The notes: generated by a model not told the origin, from the letters alone. A stretch of DNA of 64,000 nt from Alphaproteobacteria bacterium (GCA_023898725.1 CP060236.1:372001-436000); one strand, 5' to 3'; counted from the stretch's first letter, positions 53,257 through 63,797 are shown. Numbers and translations are program-made.

Positions 53257-54798
53257 TTATCGAAGGGATTCACTGTTCACCACTGTTGATAGTAAGAGAT
53301 TCTCATAGACATGGGGATAACGCATACCCCCCGGTTTATTAGATTCAAACTTCATTCGATCCCGAGAAATACGAGAGACATCAAGGTGAACAAGAACAAG
53401 CTTCTCATTTTGGGTAAAAAATTTCTCCCGAACTTGAGCGATTTGCTCTTTGGTGCTGCAGTGCATAAAACCTGATGCTTTATCAAACGCACTCCCTTGA
53501 AAGATTCCTCTTTTTTGAAACTGTCTCCACTCTTTTTGGGTGAGGATTTTATAAATAATAGATGGTTCGGCAGATTTTTTCTTATACTCTTTTCGTTTCC
53601 ATAACCCATAAAGATGATCATCTTTATCTAACGTGAATAATTCCTGTGAACGCTGCTTGCTATGATAAGCGTGCATAAGTACGTAAATATAACCATAAAT
53701 CCCTTGCATTTGTAGATTCTTTTTATAAAAGGCGCGCCCATTCTCCACACAGGCCTTTACCTCAAGGGGATGGGCCTCCAACCAGGCAAACGTGTTCGGC
53801 AAATCATTCGGGTGGTCACTAATCTCAACATAGTGTGTGTTCGGTTTTAGCCCTCCATAAAACCATTGGTAGCGGGAAGACCGGTGTTTCAGCATCAATG
53901 TATCTGTCGCCAATAACCATACCACTCGCGTCCACGTGGCGGTTACACCATCCACAGAAATATTGTATTTGTATCTAACCTGTTGGGGAATCTCCATCGA
54001 CTTCCCCCGATTGTGATTATGCGTCACAATCTCAGCATCAATAAAGCTTTTATCTGCAGCGTACGAAACAAGACGATGGCGATACCCTGTGACATCACTG
54101 TCAGCACCACGAAAAAGAAGGACCGGAACCTTCTTCTCAAAGGTCTGAACATTTCCATACGAGGCATACAAGGCAGGCATTTTTGCATAAGCCATCACAA
54201 TGTTTTCAAAATCAGGAAAGAGTATGAGACCTTTTTCAAAGGAGTCCTGTGTGTCTTTTGAAAAAGCAAAAATTGGGTACCCACTACCCTCCATACAATC
54301 TGTTTTTTCAGGGCGATCTTGGCACGAAAGGATGAAATCTACATCAGGAAGAAGCCCCCGCGCGCACATGTCTTCAAGCACATTGAGGATGACTAAGATA
54401 CTCCTCTGCATTCGTATTCCCGACTTCATCACATGTGCATAGGGTTTTTTGATATAGACATTGTTGTTTTTGATACGAATACGCACAAGCTTGTTATGAG
54501 GCACAGATGCTTGCGCAAAAACATCAGCGATAGATTTTTGCGAAAAAGTATTATGACCACGAATATCCCCATGAATCTGATCGCGCATCCAGCGATAATC
54601 CCGGTGTATCATATAGCTTTGGAGAACTTCATGTGTCAGGTGTTTTGCAAGCTCTGTAGACGCCCTTCTCTTAGTGTTAAAAAGATAACCACTTACATAA
54701 TTGTAAGCAAGGGGATGGTTGTGGGTATACGCAATTGTAACACCAATACCAATCAAAAGAAAAACAAGCAAAAAGGAGAAGAGTAATCCACGCCACAT
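53257..54798 (-). CDS. GT90 (CAP10-like) glycosyltransferase fused to a DUF952 domain
   Basis: The 513-residue protein begins with a membrane anchor (WRGLLFSFLLVFLLIGIGVTIA). Residues ~140-390 match the CAP10/KDEL glycosyltransferase (GT90) pattern: VPVLLFRGADSD (near 225-236), KYNISVDGVTATWTR (near 277-291) and FYGGLKPNTHYVEI (near 313-326). Residues 413-510 match DUF952: IIYKILTQKEWRQ, GFMHCSTKEQI and RYPHVYENLL. GT90 enzymes usually transfer glucose or xylose to proteins or polysaccharides. DUF952 belongs to an ADP-ribosyltransferase-like superfamily. The combination is not one I know from standard bacterial architectures. Confidence 0.85.
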   Translation of the reverse strand: MWRGLLFSFLLVFLLIGIGVTIAYTHNHPLAYNYVSGYLFNTKRRASTELAKHLTHEVLQSYMIHRDYRWMRDQIHGDIRGHNTFSQKSIADVFAQASVPHNKLVRIRIKNNNVYIKKPYAHVMKSGIRMQRSILVILNVLEDMCARGLLPDVDFILSCQDRPEKTDCMEGSGYPIFAFSKDTQDSFEKGLILFPDFENIVMAYAKMPALYASYGNVQTFEKKVPVLLFRGADSDVTGYRHRLVSYAADKSFIDAEIVTHNHNRGKSMEIPQQVRYKYNISVDGVTATWTRVVWLLATDTLMLKHRSSRYQWFYGGLKPNTHYVEISDHPNDLPNTFAWLEAHPLEVKACVENGRAFYKKNLQMQGIYGYIYVLMHAYHSKQRSQELFTLDKDDHLYGLWKRKEYKKKSAEPSIIYKILTQKEWRQFQKRGIFQGSAFDKASGFMHCSTKEQIAQVREKFFTQNEKLVLVHLDVSRISRDRMKFESNKPGGMRYPHVYENLLLSTVVNSESLR

Positions 54799-54877
54799 AG
54801 CAAAACAGGAGAAAAATTTTCAGGACCTTATCATGGAAACGTGCCCTCTGACAACGCAGGATAGCAAAGCATTTCCC

Positions 54878-57859
54878 TTAACCGAAAAGTCCCCTAATGC
54901 CCTTCTTAAGTTCCTTCTCTAGGCTTTTGAGGGGTTTGGAGGAACCATTCTTTGTAGACGAGGCCTCAGATTTCTTAGGATCAGGTTTTTCAGGATTGAT
55001 GTGTGAGGAGACAGAAACAACAGGTTTCTTTTTTGAAGAAGCTTTTTGGCGTTCCTTTTCTGCTCGATCCTGCCGTTCTTTGGCAATTTCAGCATCAACA
55101 GAGGCATCGTGAACACTATCGATCGCCTTACTCGCAACAGCCCCTATCAACGTTCCTACCCCGGGCAGGAAAACACTCAAAAGACCTTGTGTGACAGCTT
55201 TGCCCGCAAGACTTCCCACAACATTGTTCAAAAAATAATCTTTTAGTTTATCCGCCGTATTTTCCACGACAAGATTGGCAAAGGGACCTTTTGCCGTAAA
55301 TGTAATCGGCGGCATATCCTTGAGCTTGATTTCAGGTAAAATAAAGCGGCCGCTTGTATCTGCAAAGCGGCTCGCCAGATCCACATATCCGTTGATATCA
55401 CCTTCCAGTCCCTCTGCCCTCAGAATAGTATCAATAAATGCCAGCTTTCCTTTTGTAATAGGTATATGGCTGCGTAATTTAAAAATTTCAGTGCGCTCTT
55501 TATTTTTCCCAGATGCAAGATTGAAAAATCCCAGCGCTTTTTGAAGACCTTTATCTGCCTCTTTAAAAAGAATCTTCATGGCCAATCCCAAAATACTCTC
55601 CGGTTTACGGCTCAGCTTGATCAAATTAACACCATCAATAAAAGCTTTGTTCGCCTTAATTTTGATATGACCATCAAGCCCCCTCATCAGTCCGTCAAGG
55701 GATGAACCTGAAGTCGCCAGCTGCGCAACTGTTGTTAAAGATCCTCCAAAACTGAGTACATTTGTAACTGTCCCCATAATTGAGTTAAAAGGAATTTCGT
55801 TAAATCCCATATCCAGCTTGATATGGTGTATCCCGCCCTGGGGTTTCACATGGGCGATCACATGACAGGGTTTATCCGTTAAAGCAGACTTTCCTTTAAA
55901 ATCAGCATGAAGGGTTTCCCCCATATTCACACGAAGAGAGCTATTGGTAATTAATGGCTGAACCAACACCACATTTCCAATATTAATTTCCGCTTTTACA
56001 AACAAATCCTGAGGCCACAAAAGCTTTTTCTTTGACCAACCAGGATCTATAACTTTTGCCGTCACAGGATTACGCGAGGCCAGGTCTTTGATTTTTTGTG
56101 GTATGTGGCGCTCTACACTTCCGTCGTCATCATCATCATCCAAGAACTCAAGAAGGGTTGTTACATTCAAATCCTGAAGATTGAGGCTTGTGCTGATATG
56201 GGTTTCTTTGCCGCGCGACTCTACGTGCAGCGATCCTTTTCCGCGAATAGGACGTGAGTGAAAAATGATATTGTCCAAGAGGGTTTTACTTCCTTGACTC
56301 ATAACATCTGTAGCAATTTGGAACGGTCCCATTTTATAGGATTTATCTCCCGTCAGATGATGGGCTAAGTGCTGCGCTTCGGCGTAATGAAGATTGCAAT
56401 GAGCCTTTACAGTACCGTCGGTACGTGTCCCCTTAATGTTGACAGCACCCTCGCCCTCCATATCAATCATCGTATCAAACGTAAGGACATTTTTTGATGA
56501 TTCACGGGCCGAGGCCGTCACCTTCACCCAATCCAGACCTGGCATGTAGTCAGCATCAACGACTTGCCACCATTTGCGCAACGTTTTTAAGTGAACATTT
56601 GCAGAAGCGCGCATGAGCCCTGCTACCGTTTGATATGAGAATCCCCCCGCAATTTCGGCATCCTGTAAACGAATCACTGCATCACTCAGATCATAAGAGT
56701 TCCCTTTTTGTAGCACATTGCCACGAACCTCAAGGGGTGCTTGCGGCTCAAGAGGAGAGGTAAAATCATATCGGGCAAGTAAGCCCTTTATCTGATCCAC
56801 CTTAAGATGCACCCCATGAACCAGAGCAGAATCCTTTGTGTGTGTTTTGACACGCAAGAATGATTCTTTATCAAGGGTTTGAAAAAGCACATCAAACACC
56901 ATACGCGCACCAAGTTTGACGTTTGCATCGCCAGTAATGCGGGTCATAGGAACATCAAGCTGCGTTTGTTTGAGATCAACCATCGCTTCTGTTGCCTTTA
57001 GCTGGGTATTAAAAGTAGCGTACATTTTGGGATGCGTCGCTTTATGACGCAGCAAAATATCATTCAAACCCAGCTTTTGAATACTACCTTTAGCCGAAAA
57101 CTTTCCAGAAATAGTTTTTTGCGCAAGCGAAAACTTTCCTGTAAATCCTGAATAAAAACGGCCATCGCCAGCCTCAAACTTTGTGACGATACCAACATCA
57201 GGGTCACTCAAAGGTGAAAGCGTGCGCACCGAAACATCGTAAGAGCTTCCCTCATAGACAAGACGCAGGTGGGCAAAATACGGTCCTTGATCCGCTGTGG
57301 TTACACCGAAAGAAGCGGTTGTCAGGTGAATATTTTTTGTCCCCCCTGGTGTGCGGTACTCAACCTGTCCGCCACTTACTTTGAAATCCTCAAGGGAGAT
57401 TACCCAGGGTGAACCCTTAGGTTGCGTTTCGTTCTTTTCTGTTTCTGCTTTTGCTCCTTTTTCTTCGGTGGTTTCTTCACTAACGAAAGTCCAATTATCC
57501 TGTTTCTCGGAAAGCTGTTCAAGATTAACCATCGGCCGCACGACACGCCCCGAAAGAACCACTTTTTTGCGCAAAAGAGGCATAAAGCCCACATTCGCCA
57601 CAAGAGACTTAATCGCGATCATATCTTTGTGCTTTGCTCCTTGAACATTCTCAAGATGAATGTCATTAGCCACAAGTCGAATATAAGGAAATACGCGCAG
57701 TTTAATCAAACCATTCACATGTATTTTACGACCAAGGGTGCGCTCTATGTCTGGTAGAAAAAAAGGAGTCAGTAGATTCAAAGGAAGAATCTCTGGAAGA
57801 ATGATGCATGCCAAAAGCCCAGCAACAGCAATTTGAATAGATAGTTTTGCGCGATTCAC
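54878..57859 (-). CDS. AsmA-family protein
   Basis: The 993-residue protein has an N-terminal membrane helix (IQIAVAGLLACIILPEI) and the AsmA start: LPLNLLTPFFLPDIERTLGRKI, KVFPYIRL-like RVFPYIRLVANDIHLEN. It ends in an AsmA_2-like region (LDGLMRGLDGHIKI, GLEGDINGYVDLASRFADTSG) and a highly charged C-terminal tail (AKERQDRAEKERQ). The family builds bridge-like beta-structures that move lipids across the periplasm and affects the outer membrane. Its size is normal for alphaproteobacterial AsmA. It has no operon partner here. Confidence 0.92.
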   Translation of the reverse strand: MNRAKLSIQIAVAGLLACIILPEILPLNLLTPFFLPDIERTLGRKIHVNGLIKLRVFPYIRLVANDIHLENVQGAKHKDMIAIKSLVANVGFMPLLRKKVVLSGRVVRPMVNLEQLSEKQDNWTFVSEETTEEKGAKAETEKNETQPKGSPWVISLEDFKVSGGQVEYRTPGGTKNIHLTTASFGVTTADQGPYFAHLRLVYEGSSYDVSVRTLSPLSDPDVGIVTKFEAGDGRFYSGFTGKFSLAQKTISGKFSAKGSIQKLGLNDILLRHKATHPKMYATFNTQLKATEAMVDLKQTQLDVPMTRITGDANVKLGARMVFDVLFQTLDKESFLRVKTHTKDSALVHGVHLKVDQIKGLLARYDFTSPLEPQAPLEVRGNVLQKGNSYDLSDAVIRLQDAEIAGGFSYQTVAGLMRASANVHLKTLRKWWQVVDADYMPGLDWVKVTASARESSKNVLTFDTMIDMEGEGAVNIKGTRTDGTVKAHCNLHYAEAQHLAHHLTGDKSYKMGPFQIATDVMSQGSKTLLDNIIFHSRPIRGKGSLHVESRGKETHISTSLNLQDLNVTTLLEFLDDDDDDGSVERHIPQKIKDLASRNPVTAKVIDPGWSKKKLLWPQDLFVKAEINIGNVVLVQPLITNSSLRVNMGETLHADFKGKSALTDKPCHVIAHVKPQGGIHHIKLDMGFNEIPFNSIMGTVTNVLSFGGSLTTVAQLATSGSSLDGLMRGLDGHIKIKANKAFIDGVNLIKLSRKPESILGLAMKILFKEADKGLQKALGFFNLASGKNKERTEIFKLRSHIPITKGKLAFIDTILRAEGLEGDINGYVDLASRFADTSGRFILPEIKLKDMPPITFTAKGPFANLVVENTADKLKDYFLNNVVGSLAGKAVTQGLLSVFLPGVGTLIGAVASKAIDSVHDASVDAEIAKERQDRAEKERQKASSKKKPVVSVSSHINPEKPDPKKSEASSTKNGSSKPLKSLEKELKKGIRGLFG

Positions 57860-58024
57860 TTGTTAAAATCTCCCCATTTGCATCACGATTTCTTAAATGC
57901 GCTTAAGATTTGATTGATGCTTTCTTCCCAAAATACAGTATACCTCAACCCTATAGGAGATAACAGATAATTCCTCAAAACAAAGGCAAAGAGGTGGGAG
58001 CAAAGCACACGTTATCCCTTATCC

Positions 58025-59461
58025 TCACTCATAGGTACACGTATTGCCAATCTCCACAAGTCTCAACACATTCGGAGGACCAGAAACACCAAACGGAAGG
58101 CCAGCGGTAATCAAAATACTATCTCCTTCACGACCATAGCCATGAGTCACAACATGCGCACACGCTTCCTCCACCATGTTCGGCATAGTCATAACATTTC
58201 GGGCTATATGGCCATGTACGCCCCATACAAGATTTACATAATTTGCTGTCTTAATACTGGGTGTAAGGCATAAAATAGGCACACGCGGACGGCTAACAGC
58301 TGATGCAAGAGCCGTAGCACCACTTGTGCTAAAACATACAATTGCTTTTACTGATAGACCCTGGGTCACATTCGTTGCAGCCTGGACAAATGCACTATGA
58401 CCATCCGCAAGTGGCATAGTGTGTGAAAACCTATAAATCCTTTCTGTGTATTGAGGATCTTTTTCCACACGCACAATAATACGATTCATCATCTGAACGC
58501 TTTCTATGGGATACTTTCCCGAAGCAGATTCTGCCGAAAGCATGACAGCATCTACCCCTGCGTATACGGCCTCAGCCACATCTGTGACCTCTGCACGCGT
58601 AGGTGTCTCACACACAATCATTGACTCTAGCATTTGCGTCGCAACAACAACCGGGGTTCGCATTTTGCGGCACATGTCAATAATACGATGTTGTACAGGA
58701 GGTACATCTTCAACATCAAGCTCAACACCCAAATCACCACGCGCAACCATCACAGCATCGGATTCAAAAATAATATTGGTAAGATCATTCAACGCCTGAG
58801 GTTTTTCAATTTTCGAGAGAATCCGTGCTCGCCCTTGGATGTAATGCTTCGCATTTTTTACATCTTGCGCTGACTGCACAAATGAAAGCGCCACCCAGTC
58901 CACCTCATGAGATAAAGCAAATGTTAAATCGGTAAGATCCTTCGTTGTAATCGCTGAAATATCAAGATTTATGCCTGGAACATTAACACCTTTGTGATCG
59001 GAAATCTCACCGCCACGACGCACCAGTGTCTTGATAACACCACCCCCCGCATGCAATGCCTCAAGAACAATACGGCCATCGTTGATCAGAATCTGGTCAC
59101 CCGGACGTATTGCTGAAAAAATCTCCTCGTGTGGAAGCTGTACGTGATTAATTGTTCCATCAACAGTTTTAAGATGGAGAGAAAATTCTGCACCTTGCTG
59201 AAGCGTTTCCCGTGTTTTCACAAAAGTCCCCACACGCAACTTAGGACCTTGAAGATCAGCCAAGATGGCACTTGTTTTGCCGCATTTTTTGCTTATTTTG
59301 CGAATGCATGTAATGCAATGCAAATGATCTTCATGGGTCCCATGGGAGAAGTTTAACCGAAAAACATTCACGCCCTCCAATGTCAACCGTTCAATTGTTT
59401 CCAATGATGATGACGCAGGTCCTAGCGTGGCTATTATTTTTGTTTTGCGTGCATTTATCAT
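58025..59461 (-). CDS. pyk: Pyruvate kinase
   Basis: The 478-residue protein has the standard motifs: TKIIATLGPASSS at the start, NVFRLNFSHGTHEDH, the metal-binding and catalytic KIEKPQALNDL (near 219) and MVARGDLGVEL (near 237), and VATQMLESMIVCETPTRAEV (near 271). It makes ATP and pyruvate from phosphoenolpyruvate. It starts with an ATGA overlap with the pgk stop codon, so the two are translationally coupled, forming a short glycolytic unit. Confidence 0.97.
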   Translation of the reverse strand: MINARKTKIIATLGPASSSLETIERLTLEGVNVFRLNFSHGTHEDHLHCITCIRKISKKCGKTSAILADLQGPKLRVGTFVKTRETLQQGAEFSLHLKTVDGTINHVQLPHEEIFSAIRPGDQILINDGRIVLEALHAGGGVIKTLVRRGGEISDHKGVNVPGINLDISAITTKDLTDLTFALSHEVDWVALSFVQSAQDVKNAKHYIQGRARILSKIEKPQALNDLTNIIFESDAVMVARGDLGVELDVEDVPPVQHRIIDMCRKMRTPVVVATQMLESMIVCETPTRAEVTDVAEAVYAGVDAVMLSAESASGKYPIESVQMMNRIIVRVEKDPQYTERIYRFSHTMPLADGHSAFVQAATNVTQGLSVKAIVCFSTSGATALASAVSRPRVPILCLTPSIKTANYVNLVWGVHGHIARNVMTMPNMVEEACAHVVTHGYGREGDSILITAGLPFGVSGPPNVLRLVEIGNTCTYE

Positions 59462-60636
59462 GAATGATTTCCCTTGGGGGTATATTCATAGCCAAGAGCT
59501 TTGATCCCCGGGAGCTCACGTCCCTCAAGCCACTCAAGAAAGGCTCCGCCTGCCGTGGAAACAAAACTAAAGTCCCCCATACAGCCAGCCATTTTTGCAG
59601 CAGCCACCGTCTCACCACCACCAATAATACTCACAAGATTACCAAGACGTGTTTCCGTCGCTAAGTACCGTAATCCTGCCACAGTTCCCTCATGAAAAGG
59701 AGGATACTCAAAGGCCCCCACAGGACCATTCCAAACAACGGTGCCCCCTTTGGCACATAAATCACATAACTGACTCCGTGAAAAAGGACCAATGTCGACC
59801 ATCATTGCATCATTTGCCACATCAACAGTCGTCATGGTGTGCGCACTGGCTCCTGCTGCAAGGGCTGTTGAAACCACAGCGTCAATAGGCAAGTGAAGAT
59901 TTTTATGTGTTTGAAGAATTCCTTGCGCCCAGTCCAGTAATTTTTCTTCAACCAGCGAGCGCCCAAGATTAAACCCTTGCGCCTTCAAAAATGTCGTGGC
60001 AAGACCACCGCCCAGATAAACATGGTCACAGGTTTTTAAAAGGTTTTCTACGAGATGAATTTTGGTTGCAATTTTTGCCCCTCCAATTATCGCAATCAAG
60101 GGTCGCTTGGGTGTTGTCAAAAGAGCCTGCAGACCGTCAATCTCGTGACTGAGTGTAATGCCCGCATACGCCTCCAGGTGGTTAGTAATACCCACTGTTG
60201 AAGCATGAGCGCGATGTGACACAGAAAAAGCGTCATTGACGAAAAAGTGTCCCAACTTCGCAAGCTCATGAGCAAAAAGAGGATTGTTCAACTCCTCACC
60301 AGGAAAAAACCGGAGGTTCTCATAAAGCACAACAGGAGCATCTGATGGTGCATAGTCGAGTGAAAAAACAACCGGGATGCCCAGCACAGCCTCAAGTGTT
60401 GGAATAAGGGACTCCAATGAAAAAGCCGGAACTGGTTTCCCTTGAGGGCGACCCATGTGTGCCAACAACCGAACGCCACATCCATGGGTGCGCAAAAATT
60501 CAATAGTTGGCTTTATAGCATGAATACGGCTATCATCGAATACACGCCCATCGATGACTGGAAGGTTCAAATCTACACGTACAACGGCTGTTTTTCCCTC
60601 AAGGCTTGTGGTGTCACAGCTAGACAGATATCGCAT
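59458..60636 (-). CDS. pgk: Phosphoglycerate kinase
   Basis: The 392-residue enzyme has VVRVDLNLPVIDGRVFDDSR at the start, the hinge VVLYENLRFFPGEE, AIIGGAKIATKIHL, the nucleotide-binding VVWNGPVGAFEYPPF (near 310) and IIGGGETVAAA at the C-terminal domain. It links 1,3-bisphosphoglycerate to ATP formation. It is the first gene of the coupled pgk-pyk pair. The other glycolytic genes are not in view. Confidence 0.97.
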   Translation of the reverse strand: MRYLSSCDTTSLEGKTAVVRVDLNLPVIDGRVFDDSRIHAIKPTIEFLRTHGCGVRLLAHMGRPQGKPVPAFSLESLIPTLEAVLGIPVVFSLDYAPSDAPVVLYENLRFFPGEELNNPLFAHELAKLGHFFVNDAFSVSHRAHASTVGITNHLEAYAGITLSHEIDGLQALLTTPKRPLIAIIGGAKIATKIHLVENLLKTCDHVYLGGGLATTFLKAQGFNLGRSLVEEKLLDWAQGILQTHKNLHLPIDAVVSTALAAGASAHTMTTVDVANDAMMVDIGPFSRSQLCDLCAKGGTVVWNGPVGAFEYPPFHEGTVAGLRYLATETRLGNLVSIIGGGETVAAAKMAGCMGDFSFVSTAGGAFLEWLEGRELPGIKALGYEYTPKGNHS

Positions 60637-60690
60637 AAGTCTCTAGATTTAAACGCTATACGATCATAGTCTACTATTTTGCGAACGAAA

Positions 60691-63600
60691 ATGACAAATT
60701 TTCAAAATTTTCCATATCCCTTTGAGAGCTTTTTCTCTCAGTCTTCGTTACAAAAACTTGATCGTCTTTTTGTACGCCACTTACCCGATATTTTGAAAAC
60801 ACGCCTTGAAGAAGCCCGAAACCACCCCGATCGCATCACCCCTCTGCAAGAAAGCAGCCTTATTATTGCCTTAAGTCCTTTTTTAGAAAGTTTTTTGCGG
60901 GACAAATTCGATAGTCACAATTTTAATGTTTCAGCCAAAAATATCAATGATAATGGAAAAATACTGCATGCATGCAAACAAACGTTTATTCGGCGCATCG
61001 TTCATCACGACACGCGCAAAAACAATCTTTCGCAGCTCAACCACAGTATCCTTCAACGCGCAGTATTTAACCTGTGTGGTGGGGTTGTTACAGATGTGGC
61101 TTTTGCGCATGCCGTGAATGAGGCGCTAGAGAAACAAGATGCTTCCGCTGTTGATATACTTATTCAATATGCTCTTTGGGCATGTTACACCCCCGAAGGG
61201 AATGATGCCAACCGGGGCTCTTTGCTTTTTTCCAATTCCATAGATCCTATGGGTACACCCCTAAAAAATGGGATGATTGGTTTTGCACAAGAACCAACAA
61301 AAATCCGTGAGAATTTTAACCTCTGTGATCAAAAACCCGACACTGGTTATATCGGCCTACATGAGAACAGCTGCCTTATTTGTCATCCCCGGGCAAAGGA
61401 TACATGTCGCACTGGTATAAAATTGGACCACCACTCGCCGCGTATAAATCATGATGGTGCCCCAATGATCGGGTGCCCCCTCGACCAAAAAATATCCGAG
61501 ATGATCCATATTTTTCAGGATGGAATGCCCCTGAGTGCCTTAGCAACAATTGTCGTTGATAATCCTCTTGTCGCTGTTACTGGAAGGCGTATTTGCAGTG
61601 ATTGCACAAACAGCTGCATCCTTCATGCCCATACACCTATTGATGTCCCAAGCATTGAAACACACATCCTTGACACCGTTCTTGAGCAAAAATATGGCGT
61701 AGAAATCTATGCACTTCTTACCCATTGGAACCCCTTGAGTATTCGTTCACCTCTTCCCCAGGCGTTATCTGGACATACCATTCTTGTTGCAGGTCAGGGA
61801 CCTGCTGGTTTCGGGCTTGCCCATCATTTGATGCACATGGGGCACACAGTAATTGCTATTGATGCCCTCAGGATAAAACCGATTAACTCTGCCTATATCA
61901 CTAAGCCGATTGCCCATATACAAGATATTTGGCACGATCTTGATACACGCATTCCTGATGGATTTGGTGGTGTTGCAGAGTATGGAATTACAGCACGTTG
62001 GGATAAAAACTATTTGCAGTTGGTGCGCATTATTTTATCACGCAACCCTCAGTATAATCTTTTCGATGGTTTGCGCTTGGGCAGCCAGGTGCAACTCGCA
62101 GATCTTTTTGATCATGGTGTTTCCCATGTAGCTGTGTGTGTGGGAACAGGTCGCCCCAAAGATTTGCCGGCCATCCGTCACGTCAAATATGGTGTTCATG
62201 TAGCGTCTGATTTTTTGATGCACCTTAATCATGGTGCTTATCACAAAGATCTCCCCAGCGATCTATGGATTGACTTTCCTCTTGTCGTTGTAGGAGGCGG
62301 TTTAACGGCCTGCGATGCAGCAACAGAAGCCCTGGTCTACTATAGGCGTCAGTTGGAAAAATTTGCACACGCTTGGAGTGCTCTCAGCAACTATGAACAA
62401 AAGACCCTTTTAGAAGCTTACCCCCACCTCAAAAAGATTGATGCCCATCTCCAACTCCTTGAGAACATTCATCGCGACCATCACAAAAGCTTCTCATCTT
62501 TCTTACATGCCACAGGAGGAGTCACTATTATTTATCGCGGACGTTTCAAGAGCTCTCCCGCCTACACAACAAACAAGCATGAGATTCAGAACGCCTTAGA
62601 TCAGGGAGTGACATTTATCGAGAATACAACCATTCATCACGCGTGTACTGATGAAGAAGGAAGATTAGAGACGCTTGTCTTGCAGAACGGTGAAACCCGA
62701 ACAGAAATTTCCGCACGGACACTTTTGGTCGCTACTGGTATTCATCCCAATACACATATGGGAGAAGATGCGCGTATAGTTGTTAACGAAGAATCCCTCT
62801 TTCAGAAAACAGCAGATCAATCATCATTTTTTATCCAACACACAACCAATACCCCTATCACTGTTTCCCAGCACGGAGACGTACACCCGGATTATTCGGG
62901 CAGCGTTGTCAAAGCCTTAGCAAGCGCAAAAAAAGGAGCACGGTCCATTCATGCATCCTTGATCAAAAAAGAACCCACACAAGACCCTTCACGCATCATT
63001 AAAAACTTCTCTTGCTTTTATCAGGCAACTATTACACAAGTTTTTCCCTGTGGATTTACACCCGGTTATCATGTCGTCATTCATGCGCCCGCTGCTGTAA
63101 AAACATATAAGCCAGGGCATTTTTATCGGCTAAACGTTGTATCCGCAGGCGGTGACTTTCTGGAGAAATCTCTCGCATTACTGCCCATACACATTTCCAA
63201 AGAGAGCAACACCGTCTCATTTTTGATTTATTCATCGTCTCACTCTGCAGAAAACTTTGCGAATATGCGCATCGGAGATACCGTCCATCTCATGGGACCG
63301 GTTGGAAACTTTCTTGATAATAAACCCCACACACATTTTGTGACAGACTCTCGTTGGCTTGCGCAAATTGCACAGATTGCTTCATGCATGTCACAGGCAA
63401 CTATTCATATCGACACAAGTCAAATAAGTGAAAAGCTTTTAGCGATGGTTCGCCAATATCATCCCAGTGTGCGCATTGTTTCCACACACGCCTCCGTAAA
63501 TGGTCTTAACGTTCCTGACAGCGCGCCCGTTATTGCCACACATGAAACAAAACGCCATGACGATAAGACAATTATCCTCACGCTTGCTCCCATGCAATGC

Positions 63601-63768
63601 ATGATGAAAGCCGTATGCGGACGTTGTCGGGTGGCCTCAGCAGGAGACTCTCCTCCTATTTTTGCCTGTCAAAATCTTTGGAATAAAGCGGAGGTCGTTG
63701 ATTGGGAAGTTGGTGCATACAGCACTGATCCACAGAATCCCTGGAATCTACTGAAAAAGATAAAGTAG
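60691..63768 (+). CDS. Long GltD-like FAD oxidoreductase with C-terminal ferredoxin-reductase-like domain
   Basis: The ATG at 60691 gives 1025 residues; a TTG four codons upstream is less likely. The N-terminal ~200 residues are helical and unassigned. Then follow Fe-S motifs like those of GltD (CLICHPRAKDTC near 228-239, GCPLDQKISEM, RRICSDCTNSC near 300-310) and an FAD-binding GxGxxG (VAGQGPAGFGL near 366-376) with a second dinucleotide motif VVVGGGLTACDAATEAL near 530. Residues ~775-970 resemble PyrK/ferredoxin-NADP reductase (YKPGHFYRLNVV) and end in a Cys cluster (QCMMKAVCGRCRV). It may be an electron-bifurcating or NAD(P)-linked dehydrogenase of unknown substrate. Similar long proteins occur in Rickettsiales-type bacteria. 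Confidence 0.8.
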   Translation: MTNFQNFPYPFESFFSQSSLQKLDRLFVRHLPDILKTRLEEARNHPDRITPLQESSLIIALSPFLESFLRDKFDSHNFNVSAKNINDNGKILHACKQTFIRRIVHHDTRKNNLSQLNHSILQRAVFNLCGGVVTDVAFAHAVNEALEKQDASAVDILIQYALWACYTPEGNDANRGSLLFSNSIDPMGTPLKNGMIGFAQEPTKIRENFNLCDQKPDTGYIGLHENSCLICHPRAKDTCRTGIKLDHHSPRINHDGAPMIGCPLDQKISEMIHIFQDGMPLSALATIVVDNPLVAVTGRRICSDCTNSCILHAHTPIDVPSIETHILDTVLEQKYGVEIYALLTHWNPLSIRSPLPQALSGHTILVAGQGPAGFGLAHHLMHMGHTVIAIDALRIKPINSAYITKPIAHIQDIWHDLDTRIPDGFGGVAEYGITARWDKNYLQLVRIILSRNPQYNLFDGLRLGSQVQLADLFDHGVSHVAVCVGTGRPKDLPAIRHVKYGVHVASDFLMHLNHGAYHKDLPSDLWIDFPLVVVGGGLTACDAATEALVYYRRQLEKFAHAWSALSNYEQKTLLEAYPHLKKIDAHLQLLENIHRDHHKSFSSFLHATGGVTIIYRGRFKSSPAYTTNKHEIQNALDQGVTFIENTTIHHACTDEEGRLETLVLQNGETRTEISARTLLVATGIHPNTHMGEDARIVVNEESLFQKTADQSSFFIQHTTNTPITVSQHGDVHPDYSGSVVKALASAKKGARSIHASLIKKEPTQDPSRIIKNFSCFYQATITQVFPCGFTPGYHVVIHAPAAVKTYKPGHFYRLNVVSAGGDFLEKSLALLPIHISKESNTVSFLIYSSSHSAENFANMRIGDTVHLMGPVGNFLDNKPHTHFVTDSRWLAQIAQIASCMSQATIHIDTSQISEKLLAMVRQYHPSVRIVSTHASVNGLNVPDSAPVIATHETKRHDDKTIILTLAPMQCMMKAVCGRCRVASAGDSPPIFACQNLWNKAEVVDWEVGAYSTDPQNPWNLLKKIK

Positions 63769-63791
63769 TGTAAAACTTCAAGAGATAGAGT

Positions 63792-63797
63792 TATAAT
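63792..63797 (+). promoter_or_regulatory. Candidate -10 box before the last gene
   Basis: An exact TATAAT lies 43 bases before the GTG start at 63840, just after the stop of the oxidoreductase. A -35 box of reasonable quality is not visible (TGTAAA at the right spacing). Confidence 0.3.
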
